A stretch of 27,075 nt of DNA, taken from the NCBI GenBank assembly GCA_030148625.1, contig JASBTC010000153.1:1-27075 (forward strand), in the 5' to 3' direction. The DNA is from Sphingobium sp. Its GTDB lineage: Bacteria; Pseudomonadota; Alphaproteobacteria; Sphingomonadales; Sphingomonadaceae. Positions 10,541-19,014 of the stretch are shown here, in pieces; the first letter of the stretch is position 1, and every line of letters starts with the position of its first letter. The notes beneath the pieces were generated by a model, which saw only the letters and a program-made list of their open reading frames with translations, ran no database searches and was not told the origin of the DNA. A program made the translations under genes and the position numbers.

Positions 10541-10569
10541 TTGACACGTTGATATAAATATACCCTTAT
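10541..10569 (+). promoter_or_regulatory. TonB receptor promoter with candidate operator site 2
   Basis: A perfect TTGACA (-35) at 10541-10546 is followed by GATATAAATATAC (10551-10563), a near copy of the GATAT-N3-TAAC motif with one extra base in the second half. The -10 at 17 bases (CCTTAT, 10564-10569) is poor. An operator inside the spacer is a usual repressor arrangement and mirrors the dgcN promoter. About 70 bases separate it from the receptor ATG. Confidence 0.4.
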
Positions 10570-10639
10570 CGAGTCGGATCGGTTCGCGACTCGCACAGAC
10601 GAGCGCGCGCCTTCGTCACCAGAAACAAAGGGGGGAAAA

Positions 10640-13009
10640 ATGACGATCACGCAGAACAGGCTTCACCGGGCAATCCGGTCGGGACTGGTATCGGCGGCAT
10701 CGATGATCGCGCTGGCAAGCCCGGTTCTTGCGCAGGAAAGCGCATCCGCGCCGCAACAGAAGACGGCCAACGACACTGCCCAGGCGGCCGACGAAATCAT
10801 CGTCACCGCGACACGACGGTCCGAAACCGTCCGCGACGTGCCGTTCAACATCCAGGCGATCTCGGCCGACACGCTGGAGAAGACCGGCGCGACCGACCTG
10901 ACCGATTTCGCGCGCACGGTGCCCGGCCTCTCGATGAACAGCTATGGGCCGTCGGGCGGCACCAAGCTGGTGCTGCGCGGCCTGCGCACGGGCACCGAAG
11001 CGGGCCTCGCGCCGACGACGACGGTCTATGTCGACGAAGTCCCGGTGGACATGCCCTATCGCGGCACACCGCTGGACCTGAAGCTGCTCGACATCGAACG
11101 CGTCGAAGTGCTGCGCGGCCCCCAGGGCACGCTGTTCGGCGGCGGCGCGATCGGCGGCACACTGCGCTACATCTCGAAAAAGCCCGATACCGGGAAATTC
11201 GAAGGCAATGTCGGCGCCGAGCTTTCGACGACGCGCGGTGGCGGCGCCAATTACAATCTGACCGGAATGGTCAATGTGCCCATCAACGACTGGATCGCGG
11301 TCCGCGCCAATCTGGGTCATTTCGACAATGACGGTTTCGTCGACAATGTCCGAACGGGCGCCAGGAACGTCAATGACGACCGGACGACGTCGGGCCGCAT
11401 CGCGGTGCTGATGAAGCCGGTCGACGATCTGGAGATCAATCTCACTTATTATCGCCAGACCGCGCGCTACGGCGAATCGGCCGTGCAGCGCGAAAGCCAG
11501 CCGCGGGACACCGTCGATTACATCCATCCCGGCGACACCCGTTACCGGGCGCAACTCGGCAATCTCCCGCTCGCTTATGATTTCGGCTGGGCCAGGCTGA
11601 CATCGAGCTCGTCCTATATCGACGAGAAGCATGATTCCTCGAACGATGGCACTTTCGGCATCCGCGATTCGATCTTCGGCAGTTTCCTCGACCCCAACGA
11701 CATTCCCGAATTCACCGAATATTCGGTGCGCCGCGCGCGATCGCATGCCTTCACGCAGGAGATCCGGCTGGTCTCGGCATCGGACGGTCCGTTCAACTGG
11801 ATCGTCGGCGGCTATTACAACAAGGTTCGCACCGGCGAGAACGACCAGGAATTCGTGCCCGTCCCCTTTCCGGGGCAGGATGCCTTCGAGCAGAACATCA
11901 TCGGCGCCGAGCTGAACGACAACAAGGAATATAACTACGCCTATAACGATCGTTCGCGGCAATATGCGGTGTTCGGCGAACTCAAATACCAGTTCACCGA
12001 TGCGTGGCAGGCTTCGGTCGGCGGACGCTATTTCGACGTGCGCGGCAATGGCGATTTCTACGCGATCGATCAGTGGTTCGGCCGCAACGCCCGCGATGCC
12101 AATGGCCTGGCGCGCACCGTGCCGTATGCGGATGAATTCTCCTATGGCAGCAACCATGAGAAGGGCACGGTCTGGCGCTTCAACACCTCTTACAAGTTTG
12201 GCAGCGACGGCCTGATCTATGTGACGGTCGCGCAGGGGTTCCGCCCGGGCGGCTTCAATCGCCTGACGCCCAACACGGGCGTTCCGCCCGAAGGATATCA
12301 GTTCAACTCCGACGACCTGATCAGCTACGAGCTCGGCGGCAAATTCTCGCTCGCGCAGAACCGCATCTATGTGAGCTCGGCGCTGTTCCGGATCGACTGG
12401 TCGGACATCCAGACCACGGTCCGCACCCCGATCGGCTTCTCCTATCAGGGCAATGCCGGCAAGGCGGTCTCGCAGGGCGTCGAGATCGAACTGAATGCGC
12501 GCGACATCCTGCTGTCCGGCCTCTCCTTCAATCTGGGCTATAGCTATACCGACGCAAAGCTGACCGAGTCGATCGAGCGCATCGGCTTCAAGGGTGAGCG
12601 GATGCCGATGGTTCCACGCCACGCGCTGTCGCTGATGGCGGATTACAGCACCGAAATCGGCGGCGGCCTGAAAGCCGGACTGAACTGGCTGGCCAGCTAT
12701 ACGAGCAGCAGCGATGCCGATTTCGGCCGCTTCAAGCCCGTTCGCGGTACGACGGCCGGCTCGCTGGTCCCCTCCACGAGCGTCAATCCGCAATATCTGC
12801 CGATCGCCGGCTATTGGCTGTCCAACCTTTCACTGCGCCTGGAGGGAGACAGCTGGAGCGCCCGCATCTTCGCCGACAATCTGTTCGATGCGCGTTTCAA
12901 GATGTCGCGAAACCATGTCTTCGCCAACAGCAATTTCGCGACGTCCGACATCAACTATTACGCCAATCGCCCACGCACGATCGGGCTTGGGTTGACCAAG
13001 CGCTTCTGA
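10640..13009 (+). CDS. TonB-dependent outer-membrane receptor
   Basis: 789-residue outer-membrane active transporter. Signal peptide at residues 1-31 (ends SPVLA-Q); TonB-box-like DEIIVTATRR at 51-60; plug domain from about 60 to 175 with VEVLRGPQGTLFGGGAIGG; then a beta-barrel with alternating aromatic strands ending in the terminal phenylalanine (LTKRF) needed for BAM insertion. The start ATG at 10640 has GGGGGG 5-10 bases upstream. The family architecture resembles the many Sphingomonad receptors of unknown cargo. Its position divergent from rpiR and next to the D-amino-acid operon suggests uptake of a peptide or N-acyl-amino-acid substrate rather than an iron chelate; there is no Fur-like site that I can see. 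Cargo is uncertain. Confidence 0.93.
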   Translation: MTITQNRLHRAIRSGLVSAASMIALASPVLAQESASAPQQKTANDTAQAADEIIVTATRRSETVRDVPFNIQAISADTLEKTGATDLTDFARTVPGLSMNSYGPSGGTKLVLRGLRTGTEAGLAPTTTVYVDEVPVDMPYRGTPLDLKLLDIERVEVLRGPQGTLFGGGAIGGTLRYISKKPDTGKFEGNVGAELSTTRGGGANYNLTGMVNVPINDWIAVRANLGHFDNDGFVDNVRTGARNVNDDRTTSGRIAVLMKPVDDLEINLTYYRQTARYGESAVQRESQPRDTVDYIHPGDTRYRAQLGNLPLAYDFGWARLTSSSSYIDEKHDSSNDGTFGIRDSIFGSFLDPNDIPEFTEYSVRRARSHAFTQEIRLVSASDGPFNWIVGGYYNKVRTGENDQEFVPVPFPGQDAFEQNIIGAELNDNKEYNYAYNDRSRQYAVFGELKYQFTDAWQASVGGRYFDVRGNGDFYAIDQWFGRNARDANGLARTVPYADEFSYGSNHEKGTVWRFNTSYKFGSDGLIYVTVAQGFRPGGFNRLTPNTGVPPEGYQFNSDDLISYELGGKFSLAQNRIYVSSALFRIDWSDIQTTVRTPIGFSYQGNAGKAVSQGVEIELNARDILLSGLSFNLGYSYTDAKLTESIERIGFKGERMPMVPRHALSLMADYSTEIGGGLKAGLNWLASYTSSSDADFGRFKPVRGTTAGSLVPSTSVNPQYLPIAGYWLSNLSLRLEGDSWSARIFADNLFDARFKMSRNHVFANSNFATSDINYYANRPRTIGLGLTKRF

Positions 13010-13030
13010 TCGACACGACCTGATCGGGGC

Positions 13031-13056
13031 GGGCGTCCACCTTCAGCCGGACGCCC
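13031..13056. terminator. Hairpin between receptor and exonuclease genes
   Basis: An 8-bp GC-rich stem GGGCGTCC (13031-13038) / GGACGCCC (13049-13056) with a 10-base loop lies between convergent stops. It probably acts as a bidirectional terminator. There is no clear T run on either side. Confidence 0.5.
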
Positions 13057-13058
13057 CC

Positions 13059-14057
13059 TCAATCATCCTCGTCGTCATAGCCGACCAGATCGAGCGCACG
13101 GGCCTTGATCTGGCGCGTCATGCACCAGTGGACGAGCGCATCCTCGCGACCATGCGTCACCCAGACTTCGCTGGGAGCGATCTCGCCCAGCGTTGCGGTC
13201 AGCTCGTCCCAGTCGGCCTGGTCGGACAGGATGATCGGCAGCTCGACATTGCGCTGAACCGCACGCTGGCGCACGCGCATCCAGCCCGATGCCATCGCCG
13301 TGATCGGATCGGGCAGCCGCCGCGACCAGCGATCGTTGAGCGCCGAGGGCGGGGCGAGGACGATGCGTCCCTTCATCTCGTCCTTCGACGCGTCGATCGC
13401 GGGCCGCAGGTCGCCCAGATCGACCCCGTGCTCGACATAGAGCGCGCACAGCCGCTCGAGCGCGCCATGGATATAAATGGGGTCGCCATGGCCCAGCGCG
13501 CGCAACTCCGCGATGACGCGCTGCGCCTTGCCCAGCGCATAGGCGCCGACGAGCACGCAGCGATCGGGATTGGCACGCAGCGCGGCGAGCAGCTTGTCGA
13601 TCTCGTCATGCGTTTCGGGATGGCGGAACACCGGCAGGCCGAAGGTCGCCTCGGTGATGAAGACATCGCATTTGACGGGCTCGAAGCGAGCGCAGGTGGG
13701 GTCCGGACGGCGCTTGTAATCGCCCGAGACGACGACACGTTCGCCGCCATGGTCGAGGATGATCTGCGCCGAACCCAGGACATGGCCGGCGGGCACGAAG
13801 CCGATTTCGACATCGCCCAAAGTCAGCGTCTCGCCATAGTTGACGGCCACGCCGTTCTGCGCTCCGTAACGGCATTCCATGATCGCCAGCGTCTCGGGCG
13901 TCGCCCAGACCTGGCCGTGTCCGCCCCGGGCATGATCGGCATGGCCATGGGTGATCAGCGCGCGCGCGACCGGACGCGAGGGATCGACCCAGGCATCCGC
14001 TGCGGGAATATAGATGCCGTGGGGTTGCGGCTCGATCCAGCTACCGAGTTTGGCCAT
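13059..14057 (-). CDS. Ligase-associated DNA exonuclease (metallo-beta-lactamase/beta-CASP fold)
   Basis: 332-residue nuclease of the ligase-associated exonuclease family, related to SNM1/Artemis-type enzymes and predicted to trim DNA ends. Metal-binding motifs: H37-G-H39-A-D41-H42 (THGHADH), H92 (PAGHVLG), D113 (SGDY) and a C-terminal VTHGRED histidine. A beta-CASP-like region around residues 140-290 includes ITEATFGLP and LVGAYALGKAQR. The start ATG at 14057 gives the usual N-terminus (WIEPQPHGIYIP); the frame is open further upstream but only through the divergent helicase promoter. It is divergent from the Lhr-like helicase, 75 bases apart. These two genes normally travel with an ATP-dependent ligase, which in this window is at 22938. 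Confidence 0.92.
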   Translation of the reverse strand: MAKLGSWIEPQPHGIYIPAADAWVDPSRPVARALITHGHADHARGGHGQVWATPETLAIMECRYGAQNGVAVNYGETLTLGDVEIGFVPAGHVLGSAQIILDHGGERVVVSGDYKRRPDPTCARFEPVKCDVFITEATFGLPVFRHPETHDEIDKLLAALRANPDRCVLVGAYALGKAQRVIAELRALGHGDPIYIHGALERLCALYVEHGVDLGDLRPAIDASKDEMKGRIVLAPPSALNDRWSRRLPDPITAMASGWMRVRQRAVQRNVELPIILSDQADWDELTATLGEIAPSEVWVTHGREDALVHWCMTRQIKARALDLVGYDDEDD

Positions 14058-14061
14058 CACG

Positions 14062-14071
14062 CCTATATAGG
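14062..14071. promoter_or_regulatory. Palindrome in the exonuclease/helicase divergent promoter
   Basis: CCTATATAGG is a perfect 10-base palindrome in the 75-base divergent gap, 4 bases from the exonuclease ATG and 61 bases from the helicase start. Its TATAT core could serve as a -10 for the helicase, or the site could be an operator shared by both genes. No LexA-type GTTC-N7-GTTC sequence is present nearby. Confidence 0.25.
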
Positions 14072-14132
14072 ATGAGATGGTCGAAAGTTCCCGTCTTCCT
14101 CTCAAGCGCCCCCCGTCGCGGGAAGGCGGGGC

Positions 14133-16541
14133 TTGAGCAATCTGCCACCTGTCCTGACCGACTGGTTCGCGGCCAGGGGCTGGGCGCCGCGCCGCCACCA
14201 GCGCGAAATGCTGGATGCCGCGCGTGCCGGCCGCCATGCGCTGCTGGTGGCGCCGACCGGCGCGGGCAAGACGCTCGCCGGTTTCCTGCCGACGCTCGCC
14301 GACCTGATCGAGCACCCCGCCGACGGCCTCCACACGCTCTATATCTCTCCATTGAAAGCGCTGGCGGTCGATGTGCAGCGCAATCTGCTGACGCCGATCG
14401 CGGAAATGGGGCTCGATATCCGCGTCGAGACCCGGACGGGTGACACGCCGTCGGACCGCAAAGCGCGGCAACGCGTCCGTCCGCCCCAGATCCTGCTGAC
14501 CACGCCCGAATCGTTGAGCCTGTTGCTATCCTATCCGGATAGCTTGCTGATGTTTGCCGGCCTCCGCACCGTGGTGATCGACGAGGTTCACGCCTTCGCA
14601 ACCACCAAGCGCGGCGATTTGCTGTCGCTTTCACTCTCGCGGCTGCAGACGCTGGCCCCCGGCTTTCGCCGCGTCGCGCTGTCGGCGACGGTGGCCGACC
14701 CTGACGGCTATCGTGCCTGGCTGGCGCCCGATGGGGACATCGACATGGTCGACGCCGTGATCGGCGATCCCGGCGCCGAACCCGATATCTCGATCCTGCT
14801 GCCCGAAGGCCGCGTGCCCTGGTCCGGCCATTCGGGGCGCTATGCCGCGCCCCAGGTGATGGCGGAGATCGAGACCCACAAGACCACGCTCGTCTTTTGC
14901 AACACGCGCAGCCTGGCCGAGCTGATCTTCCAGGATCTGTGGAAAGCAAATGAGCTGAAGCTGCCGATCGGCATCCATCACGGCAGCCTGGCGCGCGAAG
15001 CGCGGCGCAAGGTGGAATCGGCGATGGCCGACGGCAAGCTGCGCGCGCTGGTCGCGACCGCCAGCCTCGATCTCGGCGTCGATTGGGGCGATGTCGATTG
15101 CGTCGTCCAGATGGGTGCGCCCAAGGGCTCGTCGCGCCTGCTCCAGCGGATCGGCCGCGCCAATCATCGGCTCGACGAGCCCTCCGAGGCGGTGCTCGTT
15201 CCCGGCAATCGCTTCGAATATCTCGAGGCGCGCGCCGCCCTCGATGCGGTCGATGCCGGCGAGCTCGACCCCGACGTCTTCCGCGCCGGCGCGCTCGACG
15301 TGCTGGCACAGCACATCATGGCCTGTGCCTGCGCCGCGCCCTTCGACGAAGCCGCGATGCTGGAAGAAGTGCGATCGGCGCTTCCCTATTCGGCGCTCGA
15401 CGAAGCGACCTTCAAACGCGTGCTCGGCTTCATCGCCGACGGCGGCTACGCATTGCGCGCCTATGATCGCTTCAAGCGGTTGACGCATGGCCATGACGGG
15501 CTGTGGCGCGTCTCGCATCCCAATTTCGTCAAGCAGCATCGGCTGAACGCCGGCATCATCGTCGATGCCGAAACGCTCGACGTGCGTTTCAAGAACGGCC
15601 GCAAGCTTGGTTCGGTCGAGGAATATTTCGCCTCCACTCTCTCGCCCGGCGACACTTTCTTCTTCGCCGGCCTCAGCCTGCAGGTCGAGCGCATGGACAC
15701 GACCGACCTGATCGTCCGCGCGACCACCCGGTCGGCGCGGGTGCCGAGCTATATGGGCGCACGCATGGCGCTGTCGACCAATCTCGCACGCCGCGTGCGC
15801 GGCTATCTGCACGACCGCAGCGCCTGGAGCCGCTTTCCCGACGATGTCCGCGAATGGCTGGAAGTGCAGGATTATCGATCGATCCTGCCCGGCCCCGATC
15901 AGCTGCTGATCGAAACCTTCCCGCATGAAGGGCGCCATTATATGGTCGCCTACAGCTTTGCGGGCTGGAACGCGCATCAGTCGCTCGGCATGCTCGTCAC
16001 CAAAAGGATGGAGACGCTGGGGCTCAAGCCGATCGGGTTCGTCGCCAACGACTATGCCTTCGCCACGTTCGGGCTCGAACCGGTCACCGATCCCGCGCCG
16101 CTCTTCTCGCCCGACATATTGGAGGACGAATTCGTCGAATGGGTGCAGGGATCGCACCTGCTCAAACGCGCCTTTCGCGAAGTCGCGGTGATCGGCGGGC
16201 TCGTCGAGCGCCAGCATCCCGGCAAGAAGAAGACGGGCAAGCAGGTCACCTTCTCCACCGACCTGATCTACGACGTGCTGCGCCGCTACGAGCCCGATCA
16301 TCTGCTGTTGCGTGCCGCATGGGAGGATGCGCGCGCACGCGTTACCGATGTCGGCCGGCTGGCCGATCTGCTCGACAGCGCCGCCGACACGATGGTCCAT
16401 ATCGACCTGCCGCGCGTCACCCCGCTCGCCGTGCCCGTGCTCGTCATGATCGGGCGCGAGCATGTTCCGCAGGGCACGATCGACGACGAATTGCTGGTCG
16501 AGGCCGAGGGGCTCGCCGCCCAGGCGATGCAGCGCGATTGA
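14133..16541 (+). CDS. Ligase-associated Lhr-like DEXH-box DNA helicase
   Basis: 802-residue superfamily 2 helicase of the bacterial Lhr-like, ligase-associated group, an ATP-driven 3'-5' translocase thought to act in DNA repair with the neighbouring exonuclease and the ligase. Motifs: Walker A APTGAGKT (residues 40-47), Ia ISPLKALAVDVQRNL, TTPESL, Walker B DEVH (150-153), SAT (184-186), IHHGSL, and motif VI QRIGRANH (338-345), followed by the long Lhr C-terminal region (DEAD_assoc). The start is TTG at 14133, supported by GGAAGGCGGGG directly upstream; there is no ATG before the conserved N-terminus. Divergent from the exonuclease. The length is normal for the family. Confidence 0.93.
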   Translation: MSNLPPVLTDWFAARGWAPRRHQREMLDAARAGRHALLVAPTGAGKTLAGFLPTLADLIEHPADGLHTLYISPLKALAVDVQRNLLTPIAEMGLDIRVETRTGDTPSDRKARQRVRPPQILLTTPESLSLLLSYPDSLLMFAGLRTVVIDEVHAFATTKRGDLLSLSLSRLQTLAPGFRRVALSATVADPDGYRAWLAPDGDIDMVDAVIGDPGAEPDISILLPEGRVPWSGHSGRYAAPQVMAEIETHKTTLVFCNTRSLAELIFQDLWKANELKLPIGIHHGSLAREARRKVESAMADGKLRALVATASLDLGVDWGDVDCVVQMGAPKGSSRLLQRIGRANHRLDEPSEAVLVPGNRFEYLEARAALDAVDAGELDPDVFRAGALDVLAQHIMACACAAPFDEAAMLEEVRSALPYSALDEATFKRVLGFIADGGYALRAYDRFKRLTHGHDGLWRVSHPNFVKQHRLNAGIIVDAETLDVRFKNGRKLGSVEEYFASTLSPGDTFFFAGLSLQVERMDTTDLIVRATTRSARVPSYMGARMALSTNLARRVRGYLHDRSAWSRFPDDVREWLEVQDYRSILPGPDQLLIETFPHEGRHYMVAYSFAGWNAHQSLGMLVTKRMETLGLKPIGFVANDYAFATFGLEPVTDPAPLFSPDILEDEFVEWVQGSHLLKRAFREVAVIGGLVERQHPGKKKTGKQVTFSTDLIYDVLRRYEPDHLLLRAAWEDARARVTDVGRLADLLDSAADTMVHIDLPRVTPLAVPVLVMIGREHVPQGTIDDELLVEAEGLAAQAMQRD

Positions 16542-16601
16542 ACGATTGCACCGCCCGCCATTCTGGGATTTAGTCCGCCATCGTTTCAAAGGGGGTCCGC
16601 G

Positions 16602-18011
16602 ATGCGCGCTGTCATTCTGTCCTGCCTCGGTCTTGCCATCGCAACCCAGCCGGTCGCCGCACAGCAGACGCTGCGCCCCGATCAAGTGAAGTTCCGCGAT
16701 CTCTACAAGGAGCTGGTCGAGACCAACACGACGCTATCGGTTGGAAGCTGCACGCTCGCGGCGGAGAAGATGGCGGCACGGCTGAAGGCGGCGGGCTATA
16801 CCGATCAGGACATCACTTTGTTTGCTACGCCCGAACATCCCAAGGAGGGCGGGCTGGTCGCGATACTCAAGGGCAGCGATCCCAAGCTGAAGCCGATGCT
16901 GCTGCTCGCGCATATCGACGTGGTCGAGGCCAAGCGTGAGGACTGGACGCGCGATCCCTTCAAGCTGGTCGAAGAGAATGGCTATTATTACGCGCGCGGC
17001 ACTGCCGACGACAAGGCGATGGCCGCGATGTGGACCGACAGCCTGATCCGCTTCAAGGAAAGCGGATACAAGCCCAAGCGCACGATCAAGGTCGCGCTCA
17101 CCTGCGGCGAGGAGACCACTTACGCCTTCAACGGCGCGCAGTGGCTGGCGCAGAACCGGCCCGAATTGATCGCCGCCGAGTTCGCACTCAACGAAGGCGG
17201 CGGCGGCGATAGCGACGGCAAGGGCAAGCTGGTCAGCCAGAGCATGCAGGTCGGCGAAAAGGCGGTGCAGAATTTCCGCATCGAGGCGACCAATCCCGGC
17301 GGACACAGCTCGATCCCGGTGCGCGACAATGCGATCTACGACCTGGCCGATGCGCTGGCGAAGATCCGCGCCTATGAATTTCCGATCGATCTGACCGACA
17401 CCACCCGCGCCTATTTCCGCGCGGTCGGCAAGGCCAAGGGCGGCGAGGAAGGTGCGGCGCTGATCGCGATCGCCGCCAATCCGGCCGACAAGGCCGCCGA
17501 TGCCATCGTCTCGAAGGACCGCATCTATCATTCGATGCTGCGCACCACCTGTGTCGCGACGCTGATCGATGGCGGCCATGCCAACAACGCGCTGCCGCAG
17601 CGCGCCGGCGCCAACATCAATTGCCGGATCTTCCCGGGCCGGTCGATCGAGGAGACGCAGGCCGCACTCGTCACCGTGATCGGCAATCCCAAGATGACGG
17701 TCACGGTGGTTCCACCGATCCGGCCCGCTGCCGTGCCGCCGCCGCTCGATCCAAAGATCATGGGTCCGGCGACGAAGCTTGCCGCCAGATATTTCCCCGG
17801 CGTGCCCGTCGTGCCGGTGATGTCGACCGGCGGGACCGACGGCATCTTCCTGGGCGCGATCGGCATCCCGGTCTATGGCGTGCCCGGCCCCTGGGGCGAT
17901 CCCGACGGCAATGGCGCACATGGCCTGAACGAGCGGATGGAAGTGAAGTCGGTCATGGTCGGCCGCGACTATCTCCACGATCTCGTCATGGCCTATGCCG
18001 ACGGCAAATAG
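16602..18011 (+). CDS. Exported M20-family metallopeptidase
   Basis: 469-residue zinc aminoacylase/carboxypeptidase-type peptidase (M20/M25/M40). Signal peptide at residues 1-20 (ends PVAA-QQ). Metal and catalytic residues: H104-x-D106 (LAHIDVV), bridging D136 (RGTADDK), the GEE glutamates E170/E171, E198 (ALNEGG) and a distal histidine in GAHGLNERM. The dimerisation domain begins around NPGGHSSIPV. The start ATG at 16602 has AAAGGGGG upstream. It lies 60 bases after the helicase, same strand, but is functionally unrelated to it. It would hydrolyse peptides or N-acyl-amino acids in the periplasm. It could complement the D-amino-acid locus, but M20 enzymes usually act on L-residues and the gene is 9 kb from dgcN. 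Confidence 0.92.
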   Translation: MRAVILSCLGLAIATQPVAAQQTLRPDQVKFRDLYKELVETNTTLSVGSCTLAAEKMAARLKAAGYTDQDITLFATPEHPKEGGLVAILKGSDPKLKPMLLLAHIDVVEAKREDWTRDPFKLVEENGYYYARGTADDKAMAAMWTDSLIRFKESGYKPKRTIKVALTCGEETTYAFNGAQWLAQNRPELIAAEFALNEGGGGDSDGKGKLVSQSMQVGEKAVQNFRIEATNPGGHSSIPVRDNAIYDLADALAKIRAYEFPIDLTDTTRAYFRAVGKAKGGEEGAALIAIAANPADKAADAIVSKDRIYHSMLRTTCVATLIDGGHANNALPQRAGANINCRIFPGRSIEETQAALVTVIGNPKMTVTVVPPIRPAAVPPPLDPKIMGPATKLAARYFPGVPVVPVMSTGGTDGIFLGAIGIPVYGVPGPWGDPDGNGAHGLNERMEVKSVMVGRDYLHDLVMAYADGK

Positions 18012-18050
18012 CGTGCGGTCCGCGGGCCCCAGGTCGACCGCAACCATTCC

Positions 18051-18058
18051 TTAACCAT
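18051..18058 (+). promoter_or_regulatory. CtrA-like 8-mer upstream of the small gene
   Basis: TTAACCAT, the short form of the alphaproteobacterial CtrA binding motif, lies 43 bases upstream of the ATG at 18101, where a promoter would be. A single 8-mer can occur by chance, although AT-rich words are rare in this GC-rich DNA. The rest of the 89-base gap 18012-18100 shows only a short inverted repeat near its start (TGCGGTC / GACCGCA). Confidence 0.3.
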
Positions 18059-18100
18059 GTCGGCGCATGCTCCCTCTGAACGCGGGAACAGGGGGCCGAA

Positions 18101-18424
18101 ATGGGCATCGCCGTCGAAGCAATGATGCAGGTGCGCGGAGGATTGTGCGACCGGATCGACCGGATCGCGCACGAGCTGCCGCATCTGACGCTCGATCAGC
18201 TCTGCAACGGGGTCGACGACATCCGCCGCACCGCGCTCGACCATGGCCTCGATCCGCTGGCGCAACTGGCCCGGGGGCTGGAAACGGCGCTCGCCGATGC
18301 CGGCCGCGGCGCGATGGTCCTGCCCTGGCTCGATACCATGCGCGACGCCGTGGACTGCGAGCGGCTCGATGCGGAAGCCGGTGCGATCTACCTCGCCGCG
18401 ATCAATGTGCGCATGGCCGGCTGA
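18101..18424 (+). CDS. Small hypothetical protein, all-helical, 107 residues
   Basis: 107 residues with no motif I recognise. The sequence is rich in leucine, alanine and charged residues in heptad-like patterns (RIDRIAHELPHLTLDQL; LAQLARGLETALADA) and contains three cysteines. No signal peptide or membrane segment. Predicted helical bundle; an HPt-like or regulatory adaptor fold is conceivable but unproven. The start ATG has AGGGGG 8 bases upstream. The frame shows the GC-rich third positions of its neighbours, supporting real coding. The stop is 17 bases before the GDT1 gene, so the two are probably co-transcribed, and a CtrA-like 8-mer lies upstream. Function unknown. Confidence 0.75.
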   Translation: MGIAVEAMMQVRGGLCDRIDRIAHELPHLTLDQLCNGVDDIRRTALDHGLDPLAQLARGLETALADAGRGAMVLPWLDTMRDAVDCERLDAEAGAIYLAAINVRMAG

Positions 18425-18441
18425 ACCCGGCGGAGCCATCC

Positions 18442-19011
18442 ATGGAAGCCCTGTTATCCGCGCTGCTCGCAGCCGCGCTGGCCGAGCTGGGCGACAAGAC
18501 CCAATGGCTCGCGCTCGCACTGGCAATCCGTTTTCACGACAAGGGCGGCGCGGTGCTGGCCGGAATTGCGCTGGCGGCGATCGTCAATGCTGCGATTGCG
18601 AGCGTGGCGGGCGCCATGATCGGCCCGATGCTTGTCCGCGAAGCGGCGACATTGATGCTCGCGCTCGCTCTGGCCTCCGCCGGCGTGACGATGGCATTCA
18701 AGGCGAAATCCCCGCCGGGCATCGATGGCTGGCGGATCGGTGCGTTCCTGACGAGCTTCGCCGCCTTCGGCATCGCCGAGCTGGGCGACAAGACGCAGTT
18801 CCTGACCTTTGCGATCGCGACGCGCACCGGCATGCCGATGCTGACGGCATTGGGCGCGGCAGCGGGCGTGTTCGCGATGAGCGCGGTCGCCGTGGCCGGC
18901 GGGCGGGCCGTCCTCGACGCGCTGCCGCTCGGCATATTGCGTCGCGTGATCGCTGGCCTGTTCCTGCTGCTCGGCGCGATCGCAGCAGTCAATGCGCTCC
19001 GGCTGGTCTAG
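18442..19011 (+). CDS. GDT1/TMEM165 (UPF0016) family Mn2+/Ca2+ transporter, paralogue 1
   Basis: 189-residue inner-membrane protein with six predicted TM segments built from two similar halves. Each half carries the family signature ELGDKTQ (residues 15-21 and 113-119), whose acidic residues bind divalent cations. Characterised bacterial members export Mn2+ (MneA type). The start ATG at 18442 has GGCGGAG upstream; a longer open frame back to 18067 runs through the preceding small gene in another frame and is not real. Its 3' end is 3 bases from the convergent desulfurase-like gene. A second paralogue lies at 21247 with a riboswitch; this copy has none that I can find. Confidence 0.9.
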   Translation: MEALLSALLAAALAELGDKTQWLALALAIRFHDKGGAVLAGIALAAIVNAAIASVAGAMIGPMLVREAATLMLALALASAGVTMAFKAKSPPGIDGWRIGAFLTSFAAFGIAELGDKTQFLTFAIATRTGMPMLTALGAAAGVFAMSAVAVAGGRAVLDALPLGILRRVIAGLFLLLGAIAAVNALRLV

Positions 19012-19014
19012 TGA

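Noticed and set aside
10616..12793. 725-codon minus-strand open frame opposite the TonB receptor
   Set aside because: A shadow of a GC-rich gene: the plus-strand receptor has a signal peptide, TonB box, plug and terminal F, and the antisense protein shows no family features.
14631..16685. 684-codon minus-strand open frame opposite the helicase
   Set aside because: The antisense frame mirrors helicase codon bias; the plus strand carries all SF2 motifs.
18067..18441. N-terminal extension of GDT1 paralogue 1
   Set aside because: It would overlap the small 107-residue gene in another frame and reads as arginine-rich low-complexity sequence; the ATG at 18442 has a ribosome-binding site and the family start.
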